The notes under the pieces: generated by a model
What the model saw: only the letters and a program-made list of their open reading frames with translations
What the model was told of the DNA's origin: nothing
The model's database searches: none
Made by a program: the position numbers and the translations under genes
Shown here: positions 26,971 to 35,833 of the stretch, in pieces
Layout: every line of letters begins with the position of its first letter
Position numbering within the stretch: position 1 is the first letter of the stretch
Assembly (NCBI RefSeq): GCF_009807095.1
Contig: NZ_WUCC01000004.1
Coordinates: 1 to 64,000, forward strand
DNA: 64,000 nucleotides
Reading direction: 5' to 3'
From: Rathayibacter sp. VKM Ac-2754
GTDB lineage: Bacteria; Actinomycetota; Actinomycetes; Actinomycetales; Microbacteriaceae

Positions 26971-28311
26971 CTACTGGGCCTGGTCGAGGTCGGCCTGGAG
27001 GGCCTTCATGTAGTCCTCGGCGCTCATGCCGCCCGAGACCAGCAGCGAGACGTTGGTCTGCGCGTCCGAGGTGGTCTTCGCGTCGAAGAGGGCCTCGAAC
27101 CAGAGCACGGTCTCGTCGGCCTCGTTCACGTACTCCTGCACGGTGGTGGTCAGCGGCGGGACGTCGGTGACCTCCTCGTTGATCGCGAAGCCCGAGATGA
27201 CGCCCTGGTTCTGCAGCACGCTGGAGCCGTAGTTCTCGGCGATGCAGCTGAGCCAGTCGCCCACTCCGTCGCTGTAGGCCTTGGTCGAGGTCGCGGTCGC
27301 CGCACCGGCGTTGGCGGGCCACTGGCTGCTGTCGCCGGCGCCGCCCTCGACGTCGGGGAAGGGCAGGAAGCCGACGTTCTCCTCGCCGATCTGGTTCTGC
27401 GCCGGGTCGTTGAGGTTGGCGAGGAACCAGGAGCCGTTGTAGGTCATCGCGGCCTCGCCGGTGAGGAACTGCGCGTTGGCGGTGTCGGTGTCGCGCGAGG
27501 TGACGCCCTCGCCGAACAGTCCGGCGCGGCCGAGGTCGGCCACGGCCTGGGCGCCCTCGACGTACTCGGCGTCGGTGAGCTTCGCGTCACCCGACTGGAT
27601 GTCCTTCATGGCGTCGGGGCCGACCGAGCGGAAGATGTAGTTGCCGATCAGGCGGGTCAGCGGCCAGCCCTGGCTGCCGGCCTCGGTGAGCGGGACCACT
27701 CCGGCGGCCTTGAGAGTCTCGAGCGCGGTGACGAGCTCGTCCCAGGTCTTCGGCTCGGTGATGCCGTTGTCGGCGAGGATCTGCTTGTTGTACCAGATGC
27801 CCTCGACGTTGTACTGGAACGGCAGCGACACCATCCCGCCGTAGACCGAGGTGATGGTCGAGCGCGCGGCGGGCAGGATGTCGTCCCACACGCCCAGCTC
27901 GGTCAGCTTCTCCTCGTAGTCGACGATCAGGCCGCCCTTGCCGAGGTCGCCGTCGGGGCGGACCTGCGCGGTGCCGGCGACGAAGGACGTCGGCAGGGCG
28001 TCCTGGCTGGCGAGCAGCGTGATCTTCTGCACGACGTCGGCCTGCGCGACCGTCTGGTTGTCGAGGGGCATGGCCTCGTTCTCGGCCGAGCAGACGCCCT
28101 CGCCGAGGGTGGTCAGCTCATCGCGGATGATCGAGTTCTCGGCGGGGGTGAGCACCGAGAAGGAACCGGCGCTCGCGGACTCGGACGAGCCGCCGCCGTC
28201 TCCCGAGGCGCAGCCGGTGAGCAGCAGCACGGCGGCTCCCGTGCCGGCGACCAGGCCGGTGAGAGCACGGCGGGATCGACGTCGTTCGCAGGGGCGTGAA
28301 GAGCGGGACAC
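26971..28311 (-). CDS. Sugar-binding lipoprotein of the galactoside ABC importer
   Basis: A 446-aa cluster B (SBP_bac_1/8 type) binding protein. The signal peptide ends with LLTGC (Cys34 lipidated). The mature part contains the family features NVEGIWYNKQILADNGI (about 160-176) and TYNGSWFLANLND (about 290-302). Start is GTG preceded by GGAGGAA; an ATG two bases upstream is out of frame. It is the first gene of the galactoside operon and reads away from the divergent SDR gene, with a LacI-type palindrome 29 bp upstream of its start. Confidence 0.88.
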   Translation of the reverse strand: MSRSSRPCERRRSRRALTGLVAGTGAAVLLLTGCASGDGGGSSESASAGSFSVLTPAENSIIRDELTTLGEGVCSAENEAMPLDNQTVAQADVVQKITLLASQDALPTSFVAGTAQVRPDGDLGKGGLIVDYEEKLTELGVWDDILPAARSTITSVYGGMVSLPFQYNVEGIWYNKQILADNGITEPKTWDELVTALETLKAAGVVPLTEAGSQGWPLTRLIGNYIFRSVGPDAMKDIQSGDAKLTDAEYVEGAQAVADLGRAGLFGEGVTSRDTDTANAQFLTGEAAMTYNGSWFLANLNDPAQNQIGEENVGFLPFPDVEGGAGDSSQWPANAGAATATSTKAYSDGVGDWLSCIAENYGSSVLQNQGVISGFAINEEVTDVPPLTTTVQEYVNEADETVLWFEALFDAKTTSDAQTNVSLLVSGGMSAEDYMKALQADLDQAQ

Positions 28312-28339
28312 ATTTCCTCCTTGAAAGGTGCGGGAACGT

Positions 28340-28353
28340 TTGAAACGTTACAA
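28340..28353. promoter_or_regulatory. LacI-type operator, galactoside side
   Basis: TTGAAACGTTACAA is a 14-bp palindrome with the central CG typical of LacI/GalR-family operators. The flanking AACGTTTGAAACGTT also forms an inverted repeat. It is close to the start of the binding-protein gene and would repress the minus-strand operon. The likely ligand-responsive regulator is the LacI protein encoded three genes to the right. Confidence 0.7.
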
Positions 28354-28460
28354 TCTGCGAGGCTAGCCACGGCGCCTGGCGGTGTCAAGAACGATCGGCG
28401 GATCGATGTCGAAGCGATTTCCCGCGGGAGCACCGACGTTGCGCTTCGTCTGTCGGAAAG

Positions 28461-28476
28461 TTTGACACGTTTCAAA
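28461..28476. promoter_or_regulatory. LacI-type operator, SDR side
   Basis: TTTGACACGTTTCAAA is a 16-bp palindrome with one mismatched pair around the central CG and shares its core with the operator at 28340. It lies about 90 bp upstream of the SDR gene on the plus strand. Two similar sites in one divergent region fit coordinated repression of both operons, possibly by looping. Confidence 0.7.
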
Positions 28477-28562
28477 AAGTGCCGGACGATGGAGTCGTCG
28501 TACGGGCGGAGCAGCCCGAGCGCCGCAGGTGCGGTGCACGGCGGGGATCGGAGAGCATTCGC

Positions 28563-29312
28563 ATGGAACTCGACGGGCGACGCGCCCTGGTCACCGGGGG
28601 CGCGGGAGCGCTCGGACGGATCATCTGCCTCGAGCTGGCGCGGGCCGGTGCCGACGTGGTCGTCGTCGATCTCGACGGTGCCGGAGCGGAGGAGGTGGCC
28701 CGCTCCGTCCGCGAGCAGGGGCGCGCCTCCCGCGCGGTCGCGGTCGACCTCACCGACTTCGACGCGGTGCAGAGCGCCCTCGGCGCCGTCATCGAGGAGG
28801 ACGGCGCGATCGACGTCCTGGTCAACGGCGCGGGAGGCGGCGCGGTCTCGTTCTTCCACGAGATGACCGAGCAGACCTGGCGCACCCAGATCGAGCGCAA
28901 CCTCGACACGGTCTTCGCGGTCACCCGCGCGGTGCTGCCCGCGATGCTCGAGCAGCGCTCGGGGCGGATCGTGAACATCGCCTCCGTCGCCGCGGTCGCC
29001 GGCGGGCGACTGGTGCGCGGGGCGACCGCCTACGCCGCCGCCAAGGCGGGGGTCGTCGGTCTGACCAAGGCGCTCGCGATCGAGGTGGCCGACCAGGGGG
29101 TCACGGTCAACGCTCTCGCCCCCGGGGCGCAGCGGACGCCGGGCCGCGACAACGACACTCCGGAGCGGCGCGAGGCGCTGCTCGCGCAGATCCCCTCTCG
29201 ACTGCTCGGCGAGCCGCAGCACCTGGCGCAGACCATCGTCTTCCTCGCGTCGCCCGCCGCCGTCAACATCACCGGAGTGATCCTGCCGCTCGACGGCGGA
29301 CACTCGATCTAG
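28563..29312 (+). CDS. Short-chain dehydrogenase/reductase (FabG-like)
   Basis: A 249-aa classical SDR. The cofactor motif TGGAGALG is at residues 12-19 and the acidic residue in VVVVDLDG (about 38) favours NAD. NGAG follows near 88; catalytic Ser141 and Tyr157-xxx-Lys161 are present, with Ser and Tyr separated by 16 rather than the usual 12-14 residues. The start chosen (MELDGRRALVTGG) removes an unlikely 28-residue extension and is preceded by GGAGAG. It heads SDR-CMD-LacI, divergent from the galactoside operon. A sugar or sugar-acid oxidation role is likely by context. Confidence 0.85.
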   Translation: MELDGRRALVTGGAGALGRIICLELARAGADVVVVDLDGAGAEEVARSVREQGRASRAVAVDLTDFDAVQSALGAVIEEDGAIDVLVNGAGGGAVSFFHEMTEQTWRTQIERNLDTVFAVTRAVLPAMLEQRSGRIVNIASVAAVAGGRLVRGATAYAAAKAGVVGLTKALAIEVADQGVTVNALAPGAQRTPGRDNDTPERREALLAQIPSRLLGEPQHLAQTIVFLASPAAVNITGVILPLDGGHSI

Positions 29313-29324
29313 AAGGGCCGCCCG

Positions 29325-29744
29325 ATGAACCCCACCCCGGATCCCGATCGCCTCGCCCGCGGCAGGGTCGCCTTCGACGCCGTCTACGGCGAGGGGAAGG
29401 CCGACGGCCTGATCGCCCTGCAGGCCGGCCGCGCCCAGGACCTCGCCCGCTACGGCCTCGAGTTCAACTTCGGCGACATCAACTCGCGCCCCGGCCTCAC
29501 CCTCCGCGAGCGCGAGCTGATCACGCTGGGCGTGCTGACCGCGCTCGGCGGAGTCGACGCCCAGCTCCGCGGGCACACCCGCGCGGCGATCAACACGGGG
29601 GCCACCGCCGAGGAGGTCGTCGAGGCCGTGATCCACACGGTGCAGTACGTCGGCTTCCCGCGGGCGCTCAACGCGGTGAAGGTCGTGTCGGAGGCGCTCG
29701 TGGAGCACGGGGTCGCGCTGCCGGAGCCGCTGCTGCCGGAGTAG
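29325..29744 (+). CDS. Carboxymuconolactone-decarboxylase (CMD/AhpD superfamily) protein
   Basis: A 139-aa all-helical CMD-family protein. The core RERELITLGVLTALGGVDAQLRGHTRAAI is recognisable near residues 62-90. The CxxC pair that gives AhpD-type members peroxidase activity is absent, so a decarboxylase or lactone-hydrolysis-like role is more likely than redox. It lies 12 bp after the SDR gene with AGAAGGG before the ATG. SDR plus CMD pairs often occur in catabolic clusters. Actual substrate is unknown. Confidence 0.8.
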   Translation: MNPTPDPDRLARGRVAFDAVYGEGKADGLIALQAGRAQDLARYGLEFNFGDINSRPGLTLRERELITLGVLTALGGVDAQLRGHTRAAINTGATAEEVVEAVIHTVQYVGFPRALNAVKVVSEALVEHGVALPEPLLPE

Positions 29745-29862
29745 CGGGCGGCGGAGTCGCGCCCGCTCGGATCGCGTCTGCCGGGGTCGCCCGGTGTCGC
29801 GTGAGAGCATCGAACCCCGTCCGGCGGCACGCCGGGGCACCGGAGAGCACCAGGAGGCAAGG

Positions 29863-30873
29863 ATGGCGAAGGTCGGCATCCGCGACGTCGCAGCCGCGGC
29901 CGGCGTCTCGATGGGCACCGTCTCGCACTTCCTGAACCACCCGGCCCGCGTCTCCGACGAGAAGGCGAAGCGGATCCAGGAGGCGATCGAGTCGCTCGGA
30001 TTCGTCCGCAACAACGCGGGCCGCCAGCTCCGCCTCGGGCACAGCTCGACCATCGCCTACATCGCCCCCGACGTCTCGAACCCCTTCTTCGCGATGATCG
30101 CCGAGGGAGCGGAGCGCCGGGCCGCCGAGCTGGGCCTGTCCCTCTTCCTCGCCAACTCGGGCGGCGAGAAGGGTCGCGAGGACGCCTACCTCGAGCTCTT
30201 CGAGGAGCACGGGGTCCGCGGGATGCTGGTCGCCTCGCACGGCTCGATCGAGGACCGCCTCGCCGCCGTCCGCTCCCGCGGGACGCCCACCGTGCTCGTC
30301 GGCCGCCGCGCGCAGTCCGAGACCCAGCCCTCCGTCTCGGTCGACGAGGTCGTCGGCGGCCGCCTCGCCGCGGAGCACCTGCTCGGACTCGGCCGGCGCC
30401 GCCTCGCCTTCGTGGGCGGACCGCTGTCGATCCAGCAGGTCGGCGAGCGCCTGTCGGGCGCCAGCCGCGCCGTCGCCGCGGTGCCCGGCGCGACGCTCGA
30501 GGTCATCGACGTCGAGCACCGCGTCATCGCCGAGGGCCACGAGGTCGGCGAGGCGATCGCGGCGCGCGAGCCCGCCTCCCGCCCCGACGCGATCTTCGCC
30601 GTCAACGACCTGCTGGCCATCGGCCTCGAGCAGGTGCTGGTCCGCCGCGGGATCCGCGTGCCCGACGACATCGCCCTGATCGGCTACGACGACATCGAGT
30701 ACGCGCAGGCCTCCCTGGTGCCGCTGAGCTCGATCCGCGCCCCGAAGGAGTCGTTCGGGGCCTCCGCCGTCGACCTGCTGCAGTCGGTGATCGGCGCGCC
30801 CGACGACGCCGTCGACCGCCGCCGCGTCTTCGCGCCGGAGCTCGTCGCGCGCGCGTCGACGCTGCACCGCTGA
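29863..30873 (+). CDS. LacI-family regulator of the galactoside/SDR cluster
   Basis: A 336-aa LacI/GalR repressor. The DNA-binding head IRDVAAAAGVSMGTVSHFLN (about 5-24) includes the usual recognition helix; the hinge region follows at about 45-58. The sugar-binding core with SNPFFAMIAEG and DDIALIGYDD motifs runs to the end. ATG is preceded by AGGAGG. It ends the SDR-CMD unit and is the obvious candidate to bind the two palindromes at 28340 and 28461. Confidence 0.9.
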   Translation: MAKVGIRDVAAAAGVSMGTVSHFLNHPARVSDEKAKRIQEAIESLGFVRNNAGRQLRLGHSSTIAYIAPDVSNPFFAMIAEGAERRAAELGLSLFLANSGGEKGREDAYLELFEEHGVRGMLVASHGSIEDRLAAVRSRGTPTVLVGRRAQSETQPSVSVDEVVGGRLAAEHLLGLGRRRLAFVGGPLSIQQVGERLSGASRAVAAVPGATLEVIDVEHRVIAEGHEVGEAIAAREPASRPDAIFAVNDLLAIGLEQVLVRRGIRVPDDIALIGYDDIEYAQASLVPLSSIRAPKESFGASAVDLLQSVIGAPDDAVDRRRVFAPELVARASTLHR

Positions 30874-30913
30874 CCGCCGAGCCGCACCTCCGGCCGAGCA
30901 CCTCCGGCCGAGC

Positions 30914-30994
30914 ACCTCCGGCTCGTGGAATCCGGTTCGGCTCGCTGAATCGGCGCTTTCTTGCGAGCCGAACGCGTTCCTGCGAGCCGGAGGT
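30914..30994. repeat. Nested inverted repeat after the LacI gene
   Basis: Outer arms ACCTCCGGCTCG (30914-30925) and CGAGCCGGAGGT (30983-30994) enclose inner arms TTCGGCTCGC (30936-30945) and GCGAGCCGAA (30963-30972), all perfect. Two further direct copies of CACCTCCGGCCGAG precede the left arm (period 14). It lies between two converging genes. It could end transcription from both sides or be a small mobile palindromic repeat. Confidence 0.7.
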
Positions 30995-31045
30995 GGTCCG
31001 CACCGTCGCCCGCGCATCGACTCGGCACTCCGTCACCGACGGGCG

Positions 31046-32257
31046 TCAGCGCAGGCGCGGCTCCCGCGCGCGGGCGCTGGTCACCGTCCACACCACGAGC
31101 CCGGCCAGCGCCGAGAAGAGCAGCACGTGCAGCACCGTGATCGGCGAGCCCGCGGGCCGGTCGACGACCTCCCACTCGGCCACGAGGTCGCGCGCCACGT
31201 CGGCGCTGCCCAGCGCGGCGCCGGTCAGCGGGTCGGCGGGGTAGGAGGAGAAGGCGTCCAGCTCGCCGGTCTCGACGTCGAGCCACGCGAATCCGGAGTC
31301 GTTGCTGTCGTCGGCCGACGAGAGGTGCAGCAGAGCGGTCCGGTCGTCGCGCCAGCCGAGCATGCTGCTCCAGCGATCGGCCGGGAGCGGCAGGACGCGC
31401 TCCTCGACCCCCTCGCCGACGACGTCGATCACGCGGAGCGCCGCCGTGCCGACCGCCGCGAGGCGCGTGCCGTCGGGCGACCACGCGTCGCCGTCCAGGA
31501 TCCCGGCCAGCGGCGCGAGCTCGTGGGTCGCCGAGCCGTCGACCGCATCGAGGATCAGGAGGGCGTCGCCGGTCTGGGCGGCGATGCGGCGTCCGTCGGG
31601 CGAGACCGCTCCCGACTGCACGGCTGTCGGGCGGAACCCGGGTCGCGTCTCGAGCGGAAGGGTCCGCAGCTCGCCCGAGGCGAGGTCGAGGGTGGCGAGA
31701 GTGCCGTACAGCCGGAACTCCGCGTCGGTGTACCGGCTCATGTCGTCGTCGCTGGTGAGGAGCAGCACGGTCTCGCCCGCGGAGTCGATGCTGAGGGCGA
31801 CCGCGCTGGCGGCACCGGTGATCGGCACGATGCGGCTCGAGAGAGTGCTCAGGTCGAGCAGCTCGACGCCCGCCTGCCGCCCGGGCGCGCTGATCACCAC
31901 GAAGGTCCCGTCGGCCGAGAGGACGCTGTCGGCGGGGTCGCCCTGGTCGGCTGCGACCGAGCGCTCCTCCGCCGCCCCGAGCCGACGGTAGGTGGCTCCG
32001 TCGGCGCCGAGCACCACGGCCTGCGGGACGTCGAGGAACTCGACGCCGACGCCGTTCTGGTAGGTCATCGCCGCCGCCTCGATCTGCGCGGCGCCGAGCA
32101 TCGGCGTCCACCACGAGTAGGTGCTGAGCTGCCGGGGGAAGGAGGGGGATCCTGCCGGAGCCCCGATCAGGGTGAGCGGCCACAGCAGCACTGCCACCGC
32201 GAGGGCCGCGATGACCGCGGGGAGGCGGCTCGGCCGCTCTGCTCTGCTGCTGCCCAT
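31046..32257 (-). CDS. Membrane-anchored WD40-like beta-propeller protein
   Basis: A 403-aa protein with an N-terminal helix (about residues 13-32), a large outside region, and a C-terminal helix (about 375-393) ending in a basic tail. The middle contains propeller-type repeats such as SGAVSPDGRRIAAQTGD and DAWSPDGTRLAAVGT (about 210-275). It resembles, in design but not operon context, the propeller at 13847-14881. No enzymatic motif is seen. It is transcribed alone, toward the nested repeat shared with the LacI gene. Confidence 0.7.
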   Translation of the reverse strand: MGSSRAERPSRLPAVIAALAVAVLLWPLTLIGAPAGSPSFPRQLSTYSWWTPMLGAAQIEAAAMTYQNGVGVEFLDVPQAVVLGADGATYRRLGAAEERSVAADQGDPADSVLSADGTFVVISAPGRQAGVELLDLSTLSSRIVPITGAASAVALSIDSAGETVLLLTSDDDMSRYTDAEFRLYGTLATLDLASGELRTLPLETRPGFRPTAVQSGAVSPDGRRIAAQTGDALLILDAVDGSATHELAPLAGILDGDAWSPDGTRLAAVGTAALRVIDVVGEGVEERVLPLPADRWSSMLGWRDDRTALLHLSSADDSNDSGFAWLDVETGELDAFSSYPADPLTGAALGSADVARDLVAEWEVVDRPAGSPITVLHVLLFSALAGLVVWTVTSARAREPRLR

Positions 32258-32399
32258 GCGCGCTCCCCCCGGCTCGGCACCGCCAGCATACGGAGGCGTC
32301 CGCGCCCCCTCCGAGGGTCGCCGCGAGTGTTCACCGGGTCGTCACCCGATCGGGAGAGAGCACCTCCTCACCACTCCCGGCCGGCGTCGTGCGCTCGGC

Positions 32400-32972
32400 T
32401 CAGCGCCCGCCGCTCCTCGCCCGCGGAGCGAAGAGCCCCGCACCGTACGCGACCAGGATCACGGCCATCACGACTCCCGAGGCGACCGCAGCCCCTCGGG
32501 CCGCGCTCCCCGTCCCGATCAGCAGCCCCGCTCCGCCCAGCACGACGAGCGCGCCGCCGAGCACGACGAACATGCGCTCGGCGAACGCCCATGCGAACGG
32601 CAGGAAGTGCAGCCCGACGACCGCCGCGATCAGAGCGGGCCGCAGGTCCGACCGCCCCTCCGCCTCGAGGAGCCTGCTCCCGACCGCGATGAGCGCGAAC
32701 TCGACGGCGACGCAGCAGACGTAGACCACGATCCGCGACCGCCGCGGCGGCACGAACTCGCCCAGGAACCGCGGCCGAGCGAACAGCAGCCACAGCGCCG
32801 CGCCGATCGCCGCGACCGTGACGAGCCGCACGCCGATCGACAGCGGATCGGCGAACCCCGGCGTGTACGAGAACACGAAGACCGCTGCGCCGACCAGCCC
32901 GATGGCGGCGCCGATCCGCCGCGGATCGACGAACGGGGGAGGCGAACCTGTGCGAGCGCGATCGTCGGTCAT
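32400..32972 (-). CDS. Integral membrane protein of unknown function
   Basis: A 190-aa product with about six hydrophobic segments, beginning after a short polar N-terminus (MTDDRARTG). I do not recognise the family. The ATG is preferred over an in-frame codon at 33200, because the extra 76 residues are Arg/Pro-rich and look like shadow translation. The neighbours are unrelated (propeller protein, AraC regulator). Confidence 0.65.
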   Translation of the reverse strand: MTDDRARTGSPPPFVDPRRIGAAIGLVGAAVFVFSYTPGFADPLSIGVRLVTVAAIGAALWLLFARPRFLGEFVPPRRSRIVVYVCCVAVEFALIAVGSRLLEAEGRSDLRPALIAAVVGLHFLPFAWAFAERMFVVLGGALVVLGGAGLLIGTGSAARGAAVASGVVMAVILVAYGAGLFAPRARSGGR

Positions 32973-33193
32973 GGTGGCAGCCTCGCAGACGGGCGGCCGG
33001 GGATCGGCGCTCGGACGTCGACCGATCGGAGCCGACGCGCTACCGGCCCGGGGGCCGAGGCGACAGCTCCCCTTCCGGTGCCAGGTGAAATCCCTGCGCA
33101 AGGGGGTGAAGTCCGTCCTCCCGAGCGTCGGCGACCGCCACCCTGAGCGAGCCGAGTCACCCGAGGGCGCGGCGCAACAGGTCGGGAGTCGTC

Positions 33194-34081
33194 GTGGCAT
33201 TCATCGCACCCGGTGCGCGACCGCCGTTCGTGCGCAGCGCCGCACGGCACGACCAGGCCGCGTCCACCTGGCTCGGCGAGCTCGGGGTTCTGAGTCGACC
33301 CTCCGCCCCGCTGCGCATCGCGGCAGACGTTCTGCGACACGACGGGATCGAGACGCTGCGGATCCGGCACACCCCCGGACGCTTCTCGCGGCGTCCGGGG
33401 GCGGGCGACGGCATCCGGATGCTGATCCCCCTGGAGGGCGGCCTGTCGGTGCTGCCCGACCAGCCGGGGGCGCGCGAGGTCGGGATCGGGGAGGGCGACC
33501 TCGCGGTACTCCGCCGCGACACACCCTTCACTCTCGTCTCGGACGCGCCGACCACCCGCCTCGAGATCGAGCTGGAGCGCCCCCTGATCGGCACCTCGAT
33601 CGACCGAGGAGCCCTGGCGACGACCGCCGACGCCGCGACCCGCCGCATCCTGGTGTCGACGATCAACGCGGTGTTCGCGGCCCGCCTGGACGCCCGCTCG
33701 CCGGCGCTGCCGCTCGTGGGGGCGGCGCTGGAGCAGCTGGCGGGGGCCGTCATCCTGGCGTCGCTGCCGCGGGACGAGAGCGAGGGCACCTACGCCGAGG
33801 CGCTCGCGCTCATCTCGGCGACGGCGGCTGACCCGGGTCTGTCGGTGCAGGCGCTCAGCGCGCGGACGGGGGTGCCCAGGCGCACCCTGCAGAGGGTCTT
33901 CGCGCGGCACGGGACGACGGTGTTCGGCGAGATCCGGCGTGCGCGGCTGGCGGCGGCGAGGGCGCTGCTCGGTGGAGAGGAGTCGGAGCCGCCTCCGGAT
34001 GACGCACTCCTCGACTACGTGCGCTCGCGGCGGCTCCAGCGCGATCGCGCGCACCTCGAGGCACCGGGCGCCGACGGCTGA
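33194..34081 (+). CDS. AraC-family transcriptional regulator
   Basis: A 295-aa AraC/XylS-type protein. The N-terminal part (about 20-140) resembles a cupin-like AraC-binding domain of the type seen with RMLIPLEGGLSVLPD and a TPFTLVSDAPTTRL strand. The DNA-binding region starts near residue 200: LSVQALSARTGVPRRTLQRVF and GEIRRARLAAARALLGG are the first helix-turn-helix and the linker helix. The second helix-turn-helix is hard to recognise: the tail after residue 262 is acidic and then arginine-rich. The end may be divergent or frame-damaged. Start is GTG with a GGGAG nearby. Confidence 0.72.
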   Translation: MAFIAPGARPPFVRSAARHDQAASTWLGELGVLSRPSAPLRIAADVLRHDGIETLRIRHTPGRFSRRPGAGDGIRMLIPLEGGLSVLPDQPGAREVGIGEGDLAVLRRDTPFTLVSDAPTTRLEIELERPLIGTSIDRGALATTADAATRRILVSTINAVFAARLDARSPALPLVGAALEQLAGAVILASLPRDESEGTYAEALALISATAADPGLSVQALSARTGVPRRTLQRVFARHGTTVFGEIRRARLAAARALLGGEESEPPPDDALLDYVRSRRLQRDRAHLEAPGADG

Positions 34082-34171
34082 AGGCCGGCCGGTGGCGGCG
34101 GGGCGTGGATGGTCCGCGGTGTTCATGTCGGGGGCATTGCGTCGCGGTCGGTCGCGGCGCAGTCTGGGGGC

Positions 34172-34381
34172 ATGCAGGGGATGCTGGAGAGCAAGGGTGA
34201 GATCGTCGGCGCGATCGTCGTGCTCGTGTCCGCGATCTGGCTGGTCATCGCAGCCTTCGCGGTCGGCGCGGGCGACATCTTCGCCTTCCTGGGGCTGATC
34301 ACGGCGTTCGCGCTCGGGACGACGGGCGTCGGCATCCACGCCGCCAGCCGCGAGGCCCGCTTCCGCCGCGACAAGCGCTGA
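34172..34381 (+). CDS. Small two-helix membrane protein
   Basis: A 69-aa hypothetical with two hydrophobic helices (about residues 11-30 and 35-55) and a basic tail (RFRRDKR). A longer frame from 34109 exists. The ATG used here follows TCTGGGGG and removes 21 residues with poor composition. Function is unknown; it lies at the edge of the island that starts near 34.5 kb. Confidence 0.55.
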   Translation: MQGMLESKGEIVGAIVVLVSAIWLVIAAFAVGAGDIFAFLGLITAFALGTTGVGIHAASREARFRRDKR

Positions 34382-34500
34382 CCGCGCCCGTTCCGCGCGC
34401 GGATCTCGCGATCCATCCGCCACAGACGCACCGTGCGGGTCAGGACGGATCGTCTTCGACGGACCGCTCGGCGACGGCGCGAGGGAGGCGCTCGTCGGCG

Positions 34501-34560
34501 CGCTACTACGACACCACACTGGGTCGCTTCACGCAGATGGACCCGAGCGGTCGCGAGGAG
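34501..34560 (+). pseudogene. Fragment of an RHS/YD-repeat core
   Basis: The plus frame reads RYYDTTLGRFTQMDPSG, the near-invariant end of the RHS-repeat-associated core. Only about 20 codons survive: upstream sequence does not continue the core, and downstream the frame runs into A-rich DNA (GAGGAGAAAATAAAAGC). This marks the left edge of the lower-GC island. Confidence 0.65.
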
Positions 34561-34630
34561 AAAATAAAAGCTATCCCAAAACACCGTCCCGCCTGACGCG
34601 TGCGATTTAGACTTCCGGTACGGTCGCGTC

Positions 34631-35269
34631 ATGGAGCTGGGCTACGCACGGGTGTCGACCACGAAACAGGACCTCGATCGGCAGATCATCGCCCTCGAGG
34701 CGGCCGGGATCCCGTCCGGACGGATCTACGTCGACAAGAAGTCCGGCGCCACCACCAACCGGCCCGGGCTGCAGGCCGCGATCGAGTACGCCCGCGACGG
34801 CGACGTGATCGTCGTGCACACCCTCGACAGGCTCGGTCGCACCGTCCGCGACACCCTCAACCTCATCCACGACCTCGCCGAACAAGGCATCGGGATCCGC
34901 AACCTCGCCGACCCCATCAAGATCGACTCCTCCAACCCTGCCGACCCGATGGCGCAGCTCGCCGTCGTCCTGCTGGCGCTGTTCGGGCAGATGGAGCGCA
35001 CCTACAGCCTGGAACGCGCCGCCGGCGCCCGCGCCGCCGCCGAAGCGAAAGGCCGGCGCACCGGCCGCCCCACTGTCGTCGATCCCGACAAGCTCGCCTA
35101 CGCCGCACACCTGCGCAACACCGACCACACCATCGCCGAGATCGTCGCGAAGACCGGGATCACCAGGACGACCCTGTATCGCCACCTGCCCAAAGCGCCT
35201 GTCGAAGCCCACCTAGCCGATGCGCCAGACACCCTCTCGCGGGCGAACGCATCCACCGACCGACGCTAG
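34631..35269 (+). CDS. Serine recombinase (resolvase/invertase family)
   Basis: A 212-aa site-specific recombinase of the small serine (Tn3 resolvase/Hin) type. The catalytic Ser9 is in YARVST. The arginine-bearing HTLDRLGRTVRDTL lies near 65-78, and RRTGRP near 145-150 begins the DNA-binding C-terminus, which ends with a Hin-like helix-turn-helix (TIAEIVAKTGITRTTLYRHL). TACGGT (34619-34624) stands 6 nt before the ATG, suggesting leaderless expression. It directly follows the RHS remnant and is the obvious candidate for having moved or rearranged the island. I could not find its crossover sites. Confidence 0.88.
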   Translation: MELGYARVSTTKQDLDRQIIALEAAGIPSGRIYVDKKSGATTNRPGLQAAIEYARDGDVIVVHTLDRLGRTVRDTLNLIHDLAEQGIGIRNLADPIKIDSSNPADPMAQLAVVLLALFGQMERTYSLERAAGARAAAEAKGRRTGRPTVVDPDKLAYAAHLRNTDHTIAEIVAKTGITRTTLYRHLPKAPVEAHLADAPDTLSRANASTDRR

Positions 35270-35356
35270 GCGCGACGCAGGTGCCGAACACTGCCCTCGC
35301 CGAGGCGGGGAACCGGGCGACCGCTAGCGTGGCCCGCGTAATGGATCTGGGGGATC

Positions 35357-35833
35357 ATGAGCCGCTGGGACAAAGGAAGTGCTTCTACCCGAGTTTTTCG
35401 ATGGGTGTTCACACTTATTGCAGTATTCTCTCTAGTCGCAACCATTCCTGTAATCGGTCCGAAAACGACACCGGAAAGCCAATGCAACGCTCGGCCTCAC
35501 TCTGAGGTGTCGGCAGGCGAGACAATGGGTATCCGTGCAGAGTTCAGCGCATTCCCTCTCGGATTGCGCTGCTTCTACGAGCGCGATGACGATTCGGGGT
35601 GGATCGCCGTTGATCCTCCGTGGGTCTACACCGTCACGTTGTTTTCGAGCCTGGCCGCAGTGGCAGTGGGCATTACGTTCCCCCTCATCTTTCGCAACAT
35701 TGAGATGAGGAAGAATGATGAGAAGAACACGAGCAATGTGGGCCACAGTTCTGGTCCTGGGGGTGGGGGCGTCTCTTTCGATAGCTCAACCGGCAACCGC
35801 TCAAGACGCGACATCGGCGGTGAAGACGCCTGA
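35357..35833 (+). CDS. Hypothetical membrane protein in the island
   Basis: A 158-aa predicted protein with two hydrophobic helices (about residues 12-32 and 92-112) and an outside loop containing two cysteines (CNARPHSE and LRCFYERDD). Base composition is lower in GC than the surroundings, and third positions are less biased, which fits recent transfer. GGGGGA lies 5 nt before the ATG. Its last 40 codons overlap the start of the next gene in another frame and are glycine/serine-rich, so the true end may be earlier. No family recognised. Confidence 0.55.
   Translation: MSRWDKGSASTRVFRWVFTLIAVFSLVATIPVIGPKTTPESQCNARPHSEVSAGETMGIRAEFSAFPLGLRCFYERDDDSGWIAVDPPWVYTVTLFSSLAAVAVGITFPLIFRNIEMRKNDEKNTSNVGHSSGPGGGGVSFDSSTGNRSRRDIGGEDA

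Noticed and set aside
32973-33193. Possible regulatory RNA or gene before the AraC gene (two GGTGAA-containing segments)
   Set aside because: The two similar segments do not form a conserved riboswitch shape that I can recognise, and no open frame with a start signal fits.
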